Assembly (NCBI RefSeq): GCF_000495475.1
Contig: NZ_ASGZ01000005.1
Span: 124,001-188,000, forward strand
Reading direction: 5' to 3'
Origin: Candidatus Halobonum tyrrellensis G22
GTDB taxonomy: Archaea > Halobacteriota > Halobacteria > Halobacteriales > Haloferacaceae
DNA: 64,000 bases
The notes under the pieces were generated by a model, which saw only the letters and a list, made by a program, of their open reading frames with translations, did no database searches and was not told the DNA's origin. Position numbers and translations under genes: made by a program. Positions 49,313 through 57,934 of this stretch are shown piece by piece; positions within the stretch are counted from its first letter, which is position 1, and each line of letters opens with the position of its first letter.

Positions 49313-49762
49313 ATGAGCTATCCATCTCCTTCGTTCGGGTTCGACTCGTCCGAACGGCGACGGCGGGTATGGCTCCACGTCGCTCTCGTCGTACTCGGCG
49401 GGTGGGTTACCCTCCCGTCAGCGGTGTTCGAACCCGCGCGTCGTCCGGAATCCCACGTCGTGGTGGGTGTTGCTGTCGTAGTGATCGCCGGGCTCTGTGC
49501 GGTCCGGTTGCTGTTGGGGGGAGACATCTCCTGCGGGAGCGGATACCGGAGTGACCTATCGGGGACCTCCGCCGTCGGAGCGGCGCTCGCGGGGGGGTTC
49601 GGCGTGGGAGGGCGTATCCGGAGCGACGCAGTCGCTGGAACCCTCACAACGATTACTGCGGGGTACATGAGCCCGGCGTACCCGAGCGGACGTGACACCG
49701 AAGCGAGGAACGAAAACGAACGAGGGGGATTCGAGAGATGTCGACCGAGAATCTCGGACTGA
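49313..49762 (+). CDS. Possible small membrane protein upstream of APC transporter
   Basis: 149 codons. Two helices are visible (LHVALVVLGGWVTLPSAVF and VVVGVAVVVIAGLCAVRLLL), followed by a Gly/Ser-rich and then charged tail that runs 25 bp into the transporter gene. The helices, a TATA-like region about 40 nt upstream and the ATG after GCGTCCCT make it plausible. The last 50 residues look less natural, so a truncated or frameshifted gene is possible. Confidence 0.45.
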   Translation: MSYPSPSFGFDSSERRRRVWLHVALVVLGGWVTLPSAVFEPARRPESHVVVGVAVVVIAGLCAVRLLLGGDISCGSGYRSDLSGTSAVGAALAGGFGVGGRIRSDAVAGTLTTITAGYMSPAYPSGRDTEARNENERGGFERCRPRISD

Positions 49763-51066
49763 AAGAGGCAGTCTCGTTCGCGCTAGGGGGAATCATTGGC
49801 GGCGGGATCTTCGCCGTGCTCGGCGTCGTCGCGGAGATCGCGGGGCCGACGGCGTGGATCGCGTACCTGATCGCCGGCATCGTCGTACTGGCCACCGGCT
49901 ACTCGTACGTCACGCTCAACGAGCGGAGCGACCGTAACGGGGGGTCCGTAACGTTCGTCGAGGAGTTCCTCGACCGACCGACGCTGGCAGGAATGCTCGG
50001 GTGGACGCTCATCGTCGGGTACGTGGGCACGATCGCCATGTACGGGTACGCTTTCGGGGCGTATTTCGGGGCGATCTTCGGTCTCAGCCGGATCCCGGTT
50101 CTCGGCGTCCCATCGCGGCCACTCCTGTCCGCACTCGTCATCGTCGGCTTCGTCGGACTCAACCTCGTCGGCCTCCGCGAGTCGGGCGTGATAGAGGATC
50201 TCCTCGTCGCGCTCAAACTCCTCGTCGTCGTCGGATTCGGGGTCGTGGGTGTCTGGTTCGGATACACCCACGACCAGTTGCAGTATGGCGTGGTCGAGGT
50301 GACGCGGACTCCAACGGGGCCGTTTCTCGCTGCCGCCGTCGCGTTCGTCTCGTTCGAGGGCTGGCAACTCCTCTTTTACGACCAAGAGCGGATCGAGAAT
50401 CCCGTCGAGACGCTCCGGAAGGTGGTTTACGTCTCCATCCCCGTATCGACGCTCGCGTACGTCATCGTGGCATTCGTCACGCTGAGTCTCGTGAGCGGCC
50501 AACAGGTCGTCGCTCATCCGGACTTGGCGCTCGCTATCGCGGCACGACAGTTCGCCGGTCGGGTCGGCTACCTCGCGATCGGAGTTGCCGCGGTGGCGTC
50601 TACGGCGAGTGCGATCAACGCGACGTTGATGAGTACGGCCCTGTTCGCGAAGCGGATGAGTTCCGACCGTCTGATCCCCGATCGGGTCGCGGGCTCGCAA
50701 ACGGAGGGAGTCCCGACCCGTGCCCTGTTGGGTATCGGGGCGCTCACGATCGGCTTTACGGTCTACGGGAGCCTGCAGGCGATCACGGAGTTCGCCTCGA
50801 TGGCGTTCATCGTCGTCTTCGGCGCCATGAACTACGTCGCAGTTCGTCAGGTCGAGTGGAGTGGGCCGAGGGTCTGGATTCCCGTGATCGGGCTGGCAGG
50901 GACTGTCGTGTTTCTCCCGCTCTTCTGTTGGCATCTCTACAGCGAGCAGTTCGATATCTTTGTGTTGGTGGTGGGGATCGCTGTGGCTCTCCTGCTCGTC
51001 GAGGGACTGTACTTCGAGCGGAGACTCGTCAGTGAAGGAGTCCACAGCATCAGAAAGCGGCTCTGA
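49738..51066 (+). CDS. APC-superfamily amino acid transporter
   Basis: A 442-residue transporter with about twelve helices. It opens with LKEAVSFALGGIIGGGIFAV, the 'G.GIGGGIF' substrate-backbone site of helix 1 in APC proteins. FVSFEGWQLLFYDQERIENP is the helix 6 gate segment and AAVASTASAINATLMSTALF the helix 8 region. Import of amino acids or polyamines is the family role; specificity cannot be read. It lies upstream of a universal stress protein gene, a common pairing for archaeal APC permeases, whose regulatory domains are often UspA-like. Confidence 0.92.
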   Translation: MSTENLGLKEAVSFALGGIIGGGIFAVLGVVAEIAGPTAWIAYLIAGIVVLATGYSYVTLNERSDRNGGSVTFVEEFLDRPTLAGMLGWTLIVGYVGTIAMYGYAFGAYFGAIFGLSRIPVLGVPSRPLLSALVIVGFVGLNLVGLRESGVIEDLLVALKLLVVVGFGVVGVWFGYTHDQLQYGVVEVTRTPTGPFLAAAVAFVSFEGWQLLFYDQERIENPVETLRKVVYVSIPVSTLAYVIVAFVTLSLVSGQQVVAHPDLALAIAARQFAGRVGYLAIGVAAVASTASAINATLMSTALFAKRMSSDRLIPDRVAGSQTEGVPTRALLGIGALTIGFTVYGSLQAITEFASMAFIVVFGAMNYVAVRQVEWSGPRVWIPVIGLAGTVVFLPLFCWHLYSEQFDIFVLVVGIAVALLLVEGLYFERRLVSEGVHSIRKRL

Positions 51067-51547
51067 CACGGTCGCCCCGGTTCACGAGTACCTGGTGAGC
51101 CAGCGAATCGGGCGCCACGGTCGACGTGGCACCTCCACGGCGAATTCGAGGGTAAACGTGGTGCTGAGCGTGCGGTTGGGTGCCGGAGATACGGTCGTGG
51201 CGGTGAACGAACCGACGGACGCCGATAGTTCCGAGCGCTGGCGCCGGAAGGGGAGTACGGCTACCACGACCGTAGTTCCCCTTCGTCCATCCACGTCGAC
51301 ACCGTACTACTCCTATCAGATAGATACCACGGTGCTCTTCGAGAGACCCCGATAGTCCGGGAGAGAGCCGAAGACGGGAGGGGCTACGAGTGAACTATCG
51401 AGACGATCCGAGAGTTACAGGCGAACGATCGAGCCAGTTGACCGTCGAACCGGCGGCCGCCATCACCCCCCGCTCGACGATTTCACGAGGCGAGAACCGA
51501 CTCCGGGGTTGAAGCCGAGTCGAAGCCAAGGATCCGTCGAGAGCCCC
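51067..51547. other. Non-coding stretch between APC and UspA genes
   Basis: No gene supported. A plus-strand frame over 51080-51290 has mixed composition (SQRIGRHGRRGTSTANSRVN) but no domain. No clear TATA box precedes the UspA ATG; the spacing leaves room for a leader. Confidence 0.35.
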
Positions 51548-52414
51548 ATGCACGATCGTATCTTACTTCCAACCGACGGGAGCGACGTCGCCCGGGCCGC
51601 GACCGAAGCGGCCATTACAATCGCCGACCAGTTCGACGCCGAACTACACGTGGTTCACGCCCTCGAACTCGGCGAACTCCCTCCCGGATTCGAAGACGAC
51701 GATGCCGACGAGTTCGCCCATCGCGGCGAGGAGGCGGTAACGACGGCGACGGAGATGGCAGCCGAAGCCGGCGTCGATGCGACGGGCACGATTCTCGAGG
51801 ACGGCCAACCTACCCATCGTGCCATCCTCGCCTATGCCGACGACCACGACGTGGACTGTATCGTGATCGGAACCTACGGTCGAACCGGACTCGATCGGTT
51901 CGTCCTCGGAAGCGTCGCGGAGCGAACGTTGCGCGAATCGCCGGTCCCGGTCGTGACCGTCCACGAGGAGACGGCCGTCGATTCGACGTTCGATTCGGTG
52001 CTCGTGCCGACCGACGGCAGCGACTGCGCTTCGGCGGCCGCCGACCACGCCGTCGATCTGGCGACGACGACCGACGCAGCACTTCACGTCGTTAACGTCG
52101 TCGACCCCGGCATCCTCGGAGAGGGTAGCGATCCTGCCACGCTCCTCGATGCGCTCGAGAAGACGGGTGAGCGTGCGATCGAACGGGTCATCGACCGTGC
52201 GGACGAATCGGGGGTCCCGACGGTCGAGGCGACCGTCCTGAACGGGGCGCCGTACCGTGCTATCGTCGACTACGCCGACGAACGCGATGTGGGCTGTATC
52301 GTCATGGGCACTCACGGTCGGACTGGCTGGGACCGATACCTCCTGGGGAGTGTGACCGAGCGGGTGGTCCGACTGACCGACGTGCCCGTGATCTCGGTCA
52401 AAGACCGGTCGTAG
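51548..52414 (+). CDS. Double-domain universal stress protein (UspA)
   Basis: 288 residues from the ATG at 51548; codons before it read as spacer. Two tandem Usp domains: residues 1-138 (ILLPTDGSDVARAATEAAIT ... IVIGTYGRTGLDRFVLGSVA) and 146-288 (SVLVPTDGSDCASAAADHAV ... IVMGTHGRTGWDRYLLGSVT). Both have the ATP-binding motif G-2x-G-9x-G(S/T), so both can bind nucleotide. A self-contained pseudo-dimer. Its place between two APC transporter genes suggests control of transporters or stress protection. Confidence 0.95.
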   Translation: MHDRILLPTDGSDVARAATEAAITIADQFDAELHVVHALELGELPPGFEDDDADEFAHRGEEAVTTATEMAAEAGVDATGTILEDGQPTHRAILAYADDHDVDCIVIGTYGRTGLDRFVLGSVAERTLRESPVPVVTVHEETAVDSTFDSVLVPTDGSDCASAAADHAVDLATTTDAALHVVNVVDPGILGEGSDPATLLDALEKTGERAIERVIDRADESGVPTVEATVLNGAPYRAIVDYADERDVGCIVMGTHGRTGWDRYLLGSVTERVVRLTDVPVISVKDRS

Positions 52415-52700
52415 GTGTGGTTGCTGGCAGACTTCCACGTACAGGGAAGTACCCTGAGGTGTCCGAATTAGCTCATCTCGACCTGCGCGCCCCGCGTCGC
52501 CGGTTCGCTCTCGGACAGGCAGACCGTCGGACACCACTGCTTCATCTTGGGACGAACGGTCTCGTCTCCCTATTGGGGCTGAAAGACGACCCGCGGTGAG
52601 GGTCCACGAGTCGGTGCGTGGCTCGGAGGCGTCCCCGGTCGAGCATTGCGCGAAAAGAATCACGGGTCAGACTTCTTCCGTCCTCCCGGATGCTGTGCTC

Positions 52701-53090
52701 TCACTGATATTCGTTAGTCGACGTATCGTTCACCGCGTACCAGCCAGTAGCGGCGAAGACTGCACCGGCCAAACCGGCGAGGACGTCCATCGGCTCGAAG
52801 GCCCGTCCGGGAACTCGTTTCTGGAGCCTACCGGTGAGGAGGCTGTGCGTGGTCGAAATACACACCGCGAGGACGGCAGCGTCCACGTCGGTACGTCGAC
52901 CACTGCCGAACGCGTTCGCGAGCGTCACGGCGTACCCCGCGTGGCCGATAAAATGCAGGAGCTTGTCCGGACCCACCCATTTCCACCCCGGATGACGTCT
53001 GAGAGGGGAGGGGAGAACTGATGCAACGAGAAGAACGACCGTGCTAACGACGACCGCCAGCCAACGAGAACTCGGGGACCGACTGCGCAT
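52701..53090 (-). CDS. VanZ-like membrane protein
   Basis: 129 residues from the ATG at 53090; a frame extending further upstream is Arg/Pro-rich and unlikely. Four helices. WVGPDKLLHFIGHAGYAVTL (about residues 33-52) has the DK..H...Y motif of VanZ-like proteins, and GRAFEPMDVLAGLAGAVFAA (about 93-112) matches their 'R..d..D...N..G...G' segment. Members are linked to envelope or glycopeptide tolerance in bacteria; in archaea the role is unknown. Transcribed away from the second APC gene. Confidence 0.85.
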   Translation of the reverse strand: MRSRSPSSRWLAVVVSTVVLLVASVLPSPLRRHPGWKWVGPDKLLHFIGHAGYAVTLANAFGSGRRTDVDAAVLAVCISTTHSLLTGRLQKRVPGRAFEPMDVLAGLAGAVFAATGWYAVNDTSTNEYQ

Positions 53091-53439
53091 ACGTACCCTA
53101 CGCCCCGTAGCTCTTTGATGTCGTTGATACGCGATCGGATCCCCGATTTCTCGAAGAAACGGGATTCCCCAATACGAACGTGGGAACCCATCCGTCTTGG
53201 GAGTCGATCGGGAGTTCTGAACAGCAGTTGGACCCGCTCCAGCCGCCCTCGATTGCGGATCATCAGGAGTGTCGCAATTCGCTGGAATCCACACACGGTC
53301 GTTTCGCGTCCACCCGGTCCTGACGTTCGCTCGTCGCTCCGGTCACGACTGGTGGCCGCCTCGTCCCCGGCGCTGTGATCAGCCCCCGTGCGTCAAACCC
53401 GCAAACATCGTGTTTTTATGCCGACTACGAGACGGAGTG
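53091..53439. other. Divergent promoter region (VanZ-like / APC)
   Basis: 350 bp without a gene. A GTTTTTATG stretch (about 53411-53419) lies about 25 nt before the APC start at 53440 and is its likely TATA region. The VanZ-like gene reads out on the left. Confidence 0.45.
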
Positions 53440-54651
53440 ATGCCGGAACTGCGTCGAGAACTCGGGCTCCTCGAAGCCGTCGTCTACGGCGTTGGCCTGA
53501 TCCTCGGCGCCGGAATCTACGCGATTCTCGGCGAAGCGACCGGCGTGACCGGCGGTTCGATCGTGATCTCGTTCCTGCTGGCCGCCTTGATCGCGTCACT
53601 CACGGGACTGAGCTACGCCGAACTCGTGTCGCTCTTCCCCGCGGCGGAAGGTGACTACATCTACGTTCGCGAGGCGTTCGATCGGGAGATCATCTCGGAC
53701 GTGACGGCACTCGGCCGGCTATTCATGGACGTCATCTCGTCGGCGGCAGTGGCACTGGCCTTCTCGGGCTACCTCTCGTCGTTCGTCGACGTGCCGTCGC
53801 TCCCGATCGCCGTGCTTCTCGTCGTCGTCACGACCGGCGTCAACTACTGGGGGATCGAACTGTCCACCAAGATAAACGTCCTCTTTACCGGTATCGAGGT
53901 CGCCGGCTTGGTGATAGTTATCTCGATCGCGGGTGGCTCCTGGGGGAACGCCGACATCCTCCACGCTCCGAACGGCGCGTTCGGCGTCATCCACGCGGGG
54001 TTCCTGATCTTCTTCGCCTATCTCGGCTTCGGATCGATCGTCAACCTCTCCGAGGAGACGGAGGACGCGAGCGTGACGATCCCGCGTGCGATCCTCCTTT
54101 CTATCGGTGTTACGACGCTCCTGTACGTACTGGTCGGGTTATCGGCGGTCGCGCTGGTCGACTGGCGCGTTCTGAGCCGTTCGGCGTCGCCGCTGGCGGA
54201 GGTTGCCCGGGCCGGCTGGGGACCACTCGGGTCGACAGTGCTCGCCGCGATCGCCCTCTTCTCGACGACGAACACCGTCCTCATCCTCCAGATTTCGACT
54301 TCGCGCCTGTTCTACGGCGTGTCGAAATCGGAGTACCACGTGTTTCCCGAACTCTTCTCTCGCGTTCACTCGACCCGGCAGACGCCCCACTATGCAGTAG
54401 TGGTAGTCGGACTCGTCACGATTCCCTTCGTTTTTCTCGGCGATATCGGACTCGTGGCGGGGTTGGCTAACCTCATGCTGTTACTCGTCTTCGTGCTGGT
54501 GAACGCCGCGTTGGTGAAGCTCCGGTACTCTCGGCCGGAGCTGAACCGCGGATTTCGAGCGCCGTTCAACGTCGGTCAACTGTCGATCACGGCGGTTGCA
54601 GGACTCCTCTCGAGTCTCGGGCTGATCGCGTTCTACGTGCTCACGTGGTAG
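53440..54651 (+). CDS. APC-superfamily amino acid transporter
   Basis: 403 residues from the ATG at 53440; an in-frame region further upstream lacks membrane character and contains the TATA-like box. Helix 1 reads LGLLEAVVYGVGLILGAGIY with the GAGIY substrate site. FFAYLGFGSIVNLSEETEDA is the helix 6-7 region with the 'E.....P' loop (SVTIPRAILLS). ALFSTTNTVLILQISTSRLF is helix 8. Similar to haloarchaeal cationic amino acid transporters, but without the C-terminal Usp domains those often carry; a separate UspA gene lies 1 kb upstream. Confidence 0.92.
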   Translation: MPELRRELGLLEAVVYGVGLILGAGIYAILGEATGVTGGSIVISFLLAALIASLTGLSYAELVSLFPAAEGDYIYVREAFDREIISDVTALGRLFMDVISSAAVALAFSGYLSSFVDVPSLPIAVLLVVVTTGVNYWGIELSTKINVLFTGIEVAGLVIVISIAGGSWGNADILHAPNGAFGVIHAGFLIFFAYLGFGSIVNLSEETEDASVTIPRAILLSIGVTTLLYVLVGLSAVALVDWRVLSRSASPLAEVARAGWGPLGSTVLAAIALFSTTNTVLILQISTSRLFYGVSKSEYHVFPELFSRVHSTRQTPHYAVVVVGLVTIPFVFLGDIGLVAGLANLMLLLVFVLVNAALVKLRYSRPELNRGFRAPFNVGQLSITAVAGLLSSLGLIAFYVLTW

Positions 54652-54771
54652 CGTGATCTACGGTTCGGACGAACACCCCGGAGATGGTGTCCGCTACGGG
54701 ACCCGTGTCAGTGTTCGGAGCGTCGCGAGAGCGAGAAACGCTCCGCCATCGATCCGCGGATCGCGAACGCG

Positions 54772-54909
54772 ATGAAAACAACGCTGGTGGGGTGCGGAGA
54801 GTCGACGGTGCTCACGAGTTCACTCGAAGACATCGACCCGCGATTCGTCTACAGGGAGGAGACAAACGGACGGTACGTCCTCGAGGACGGGTTCTCGGGG
54901 CTCGCTTAG
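54772..54909 (+). pseudogene. Short relic reading frame
   Basis: 45 residues: MKTTLVGCGESTVLTSSLED, IDPRFVYREETNGRYVLE, DGFSGLA, stop. The middle (DPRFVYREETNGRYVLEDG) looks like real protein sequence, but no family is recognised and the frame starts without promoter or ribosome binding site. Probably the tail of a lost gene. Confidence 0.25.
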
Positions 54910-55574
54910 AGTGTCTACCCCCGATGAGAGGTGCTCTACTCGGACGTCCGGTCGAGATTGTCCTCGATCATCCGCCGCAGGGACCCCGATACGTGCGCTG
55001 GGAGGACAGCGAATCCATCTCGCGGCTGAATAGTTTCAGCGATGGCGATCGGATCGCCACCAGTGAGAGTATCCCCGAATCCGACTCCTGCTCGTAGACA
55101 CTTTCGAATCCGATCCCTTCCGCAGCGTCTACTGTCAGCTGAAGCGGCTAATAGCACAGTGTATTCACGAATATACTAGCATAAGCGAGATGATATCGAT
55201 TATCGTCTTTCCCCTTTCTGAGTCCGGAAGCTTACTGTACGTCTCTTCCGCTCTCTTCATATACTGTACAAACCGTACAATCAATCGAACCACTATACTG
55301 TTTTGAATACTGATGTTTATTCTGATGACCTGCTTTCACTCGATACCCGTTCCGTTCCCGTGACGCGAACAGTACTGCTCGGATCTACCGGAATCGAACA
55401 CCGAAAACGAGGACAGTGAGGGGTCAACGCGATGAATACGTGCATTCCCCTATGCCGAAACGATACACATTCCCGTCTCCCCACACCCGCGGAGGGTGAC
55501 GGACCCCGATCGGTCGGGAGGTCCTTCCCGATACCCTCGGCGTCGGCCGTTCTCCCACTGCAACGCCAGCTCGA

Positions 55575-55597
55575 ATTACACAAGTACCGCTGTAACG
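55575..55597 (+). repeat. 23-bp dispersed repeat, copy B
   Basis: Matches 19642-19664 in 21 of 23 positions, including ATTACAC at one end and GCTGTAACG at the other, with TTACA/TGTAA as inverted ends. Non-coding surroundings. Confidence 0.5.
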
Positions 55598-55976
55598 TTC
55601 CGGGAAACAGCTCGTCTCATCGGATAGCTAGGTGCACCCGGCGGACTACCGAGAGGGTTCGACCGGGTGAAAATCGAGAGAGTTCAGTTTGGCTCTCGGG
55701 AATGCAGGCTCCGTGTCGGAGCGAGCGACCCACCCCGGGCCGCCCCGACCCCACCCGGCGTCCGAAAGAGCGCCTACCACCGAGCCATCGTCCGATCGAG
55801 TCACCGGCGGAGGTGGGTCTTTCCGCGGTCGGTCACCGCGCTTCCGGTCCTTAGACGACCGAGGTGGCCCGTCGTGCGTTCGCGATACCCGAACAGCCCC
55901 TCCGGCGTGCATGCGTTCTCGATTCGAGCGCGTCCACACCCTCCTGATAGAAAACGATCACGGTGAACGCCGTGCG

Positions 55977-56003
55977 ACGAACGTCGCCGTGAACGACGTT
56001 CGT
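55977..56003. promoter_or_regulatory. Inverted repeat upstream of the uronate cluster
   Basis: ACGAACGTCG (55977-55986) and CGACGTTCGT (55994-56003) are perfect 10-bp arms around CCGTGAA. The repeat lies 216 bp before the mannonate dehydratase ATG. It may be an operator for the sugar cluster or an RNA stem-loop; the distance makes direct control of that promoter uncertain. Confidence 0.4.
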
Positions 56004-56219
56004 GGTACGGATATCTCGACGACGCCCCCGTTCGGTCTCGTTCCGCAGTCCGGTGTCGTCGAAGACGTACTCGGTACAGCCACGTTGGGAACGTGCGCGG
56101 ACGTCCTCGGCTCGATGACCACACCGCGTGTCCGTAGACTCCCGTACGGTAGTCCGGGGCGGCCGTACCGCATCTCCAGTATCAGTACAGATTTACGAGT
56201 AGGGACCCGAACGGTGGAT

Positions 56220-57284
56220 ATGGACAGTACTCCAGCGGTGAAACGCGCGGGTGAGACGGGTGTCCGTGTCGGGGTCCGAACGCGGAGTCTCGCGGCGGAC
56301 CGGCTTCGATTCGTCCGTCAACTCGGCGCGACCGACCTGTTCGTCGACCACGCCGACGTCGAAGAGGAACCCGACGAGTTCAACGACCAAGACGGTGACG
56401 CGACCCTCGCCGTCGGTCGAGACTCGATCCCGACGGTCGCCGAGTTGGAGGCGGCGCGCGCGCGCGTCGAGGAGGCTGGCCTCCGACTCACGGGGATTCA
56501 GTCGCTGCCCTACTCGCTGTACGGCGACATCATGTTCGACCGTGACGGGGCCGACGAGGCGCTCGACCGGATCACGACTCTCGTTCGTAACCTCGGCGAG
56601 GCGGGCGTCCCCATCCTCGGCTACCAGTGGAACCCCCGCGGGGTCGTCCCCATGCGGACGACGCCCGTCGACTTACGCGGCGGCGCGGTCGGAACCGCGT
56701 TCGACCTCGACGAGATAGACGACCCGGACGGGCTCGCACCCGGGATCGACCGCGCGTACACCGAGGCGGAGTTCTGGGAGAACTACGAGCGCTTCCTCGA
56801 AACCGTCCTGCCGGTCGCGGAGGAGGCGGGCGTCCGTCTCGCGCTTCACCCGGTCGACCCGCCCGTGTTGGAGTCGCTCGGGGGTATCCCCCGTCTGTTC
56901 CGGAACGTCGAGAACTTCGAGCGCGCGATGGATCTCGTCCCCAGCGAGAACCACGGGTTGAAACTCTGCTTGGGGTGTTTCTCGCAGATGGGCGAGGACG
57001 TCACGGAGGTTCTCCGCCGGTTCGGCGAGCGGGACCAGATCGTGTTCGTCCACTTCAGGGACGTCGTGGGGACGATGCCGAAGTTCCACGAGACGTTCGT
57101 CGACGAGGGGAACTTCGACACCCCCGAGGCGATTCGGACGCTCCAAGACGTCGGCTTCGACGGCGTCGTCATCCCGGACCACGTCCCCGAGATGGAGGGC
57201 GACGACGACTGGCGCCACCGGGCGCGCGGGTTCACCGTCGGCTACCTCCGCGGGGTCGTCGACGCCGTCCGCTCGGAACGGTGA
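56220..57284 (+). CDS. uxuA: Mannonate dehydratase-like TIM-barrel enzyme
   Basis: 354 residues. The sequence follows UxuA (PF03786): LTGIQSLPYSLYGDIMFDRD, VRLALHPVDPPVLESLGGIP (His210), NHGLKLCLGCFSQMGEDV (Cys250/Cys253), IVFVHFRDVVGTMPKFHETF (His278), VVIPDHVPEM (Asp320). These His/Cys/His/Asp positions are the metal ligands of mannonate dehydratase, which converts D-mannonate to 2-keto-3-deoxygluconate in uronate breakdown. The ATG at 56220 follows a GATTTACGAG promoter-like box by about 25 nt; a much longer frame upstream is not coding-like. The other cluster genes (sugar importer, SDR, GH4) fit the same pathway. Exact substrate may differ within this epimerase-like superfamily. Confidence 0.85.
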   Translation: MDSTPAVKRAGETGVRVGVRTRSLAADRLRFVRQLGATDLFVDHADVEEEPDEFNDQDGDATLAVGRDSIPTVAELEAARARVEEAGLRLTGIQSLPYSLYGDIMFDRDGADEALDRITTLVRNLGEAGVPILGYQWNPRGVVPMRTTPVDLRGGAVGTAFDLDEIDDPDGLAPGIDRAYTEAEFWENYERFLETVLPVAEEAGVRLALHPVDPPVLESLGGIPRLFRNVENFERAMDLVPSENHGLKLCLGCFSQMGEDVTEVLRRFGERDQIVFVHFRDVVGTMPKFHETFVDEGNFDTPEAIRTLQDVGFDGVVIPDHVPEMEGDDDWRHRARGFTVGYLRGVVDAVRSER

Positions 57285-57380
57285 GGGGACGGGGGACGTT
57301 CGCCTACCGGATCCGGGACCGATAGATCCCGGCCGGGCGAGGGGCGACAGTCGGAACGCCGGCAGTCGAGACCGGGGTGC

Positions 57381-57827
57381 TCAGGGCGTTCCGACGGCGT
57401 GGTGGCGACGGTAGAGGTAGACGGCCGAGACGCCCCCCGATACGACGACGAGCACGAACGGCAGTACGACCGGAGCCGCTCCGCCCGCACCGCCGCTCGT
57501 GCGGACGGCTCCGTACGCGAGGAACGTGACGCCGAACCCCGCCGCGAAGTACCACCACCACCGGGGTCGCCACTCCGACCCGGTCCGGTTGACGTAGACC
57601 GCGTCCTGAAAGAGGGAGGGATAGACGGCGACGCCGAGGAGGGCGCCCACGGCGAGAACGACGCCGGTCAGCAGGTCGCCGAGCGTGACAACCGCGCCGG
57701 TCGCGGCGACGGCGACGTACAGCGTCACGACGCCGGCGCTCACGAGTTGGGCGGCGAGGACGTACCAGTACCACGGTCCCGACCGGGACCGCCCCGTCAC
57801 GCTCGGGCTCTCCGCTCGTCGGCTCAT
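57381..57827 (-). CDS. Small four-helix membrane protein
   Basis: 148 residues from the ATG at 57827; a longer frame upstream overlaps the 3' end of the sugar-binding-protein gene in another phase. Helices: WYVLAAQLVSAGVVTLYVAV, LGDLLTGVVLAVGALLGVAV, WWYFAAGFGVTFLAYGAV and VVLPFVLVVVSGGVSAVYLY. Aromatic-rich loops (RPRWWWYF). It follows the sugar-binding-protein gene on the same strand, 107 bp later, and may be co-transcribed with it. No family recognised. Confidence 0.65.
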   Translation of the reverse strand: MSRRAESPSVTGRSRSGPWYWYVLAAQLVSAGVVTLYVAVAATGAVVTLGDLLTGVVLAVGALLGVAVYPSLFQDAVYVNRTGSEWRPRWWWYFAAGFGVTFLAYGAVRTSGGAGGAAPVVLPFVLVVVSGGVSAVYLYRRHHAVGTP

Positions 57828-57934
57828 ACCCGGCGTAACGGAACACGCTCGTAAATCAGTTCCCTCTCGGGTCGGGTCCGTTGCCGGCCGCGACCCGCCG
57901 CCGGCGGCGGGTCGGGAACCCCGTCCGGTTGGGA

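Larger units (their letters stand above)
54652..56219. other. 1.57-kb region with relics and an AT-rich block
   Basis: No intact gene is supported. It holds a short relic frame (54772-54909), an AT-rich block at 55140-55330 (TATTCACGAATATACTAGC; CATATACTGTACAAACC), the second 23-bp dispersed repeat (55575-55597) and a 10-bp inverted repeat (55977-56003). GATTTACGAG (about 56190-56199), about 25 nt before the mannonate dehydratase start, is its likely promoter. Confidence 0.45.

Noticed and set aside
55646-56219. Long in-frame extension upstream of the mannonate dehydratase start
   Set aside because: Translation is Pro/Arg/Ser-rich without homology, and a promoter-like box sits directly before the chosen ATG.
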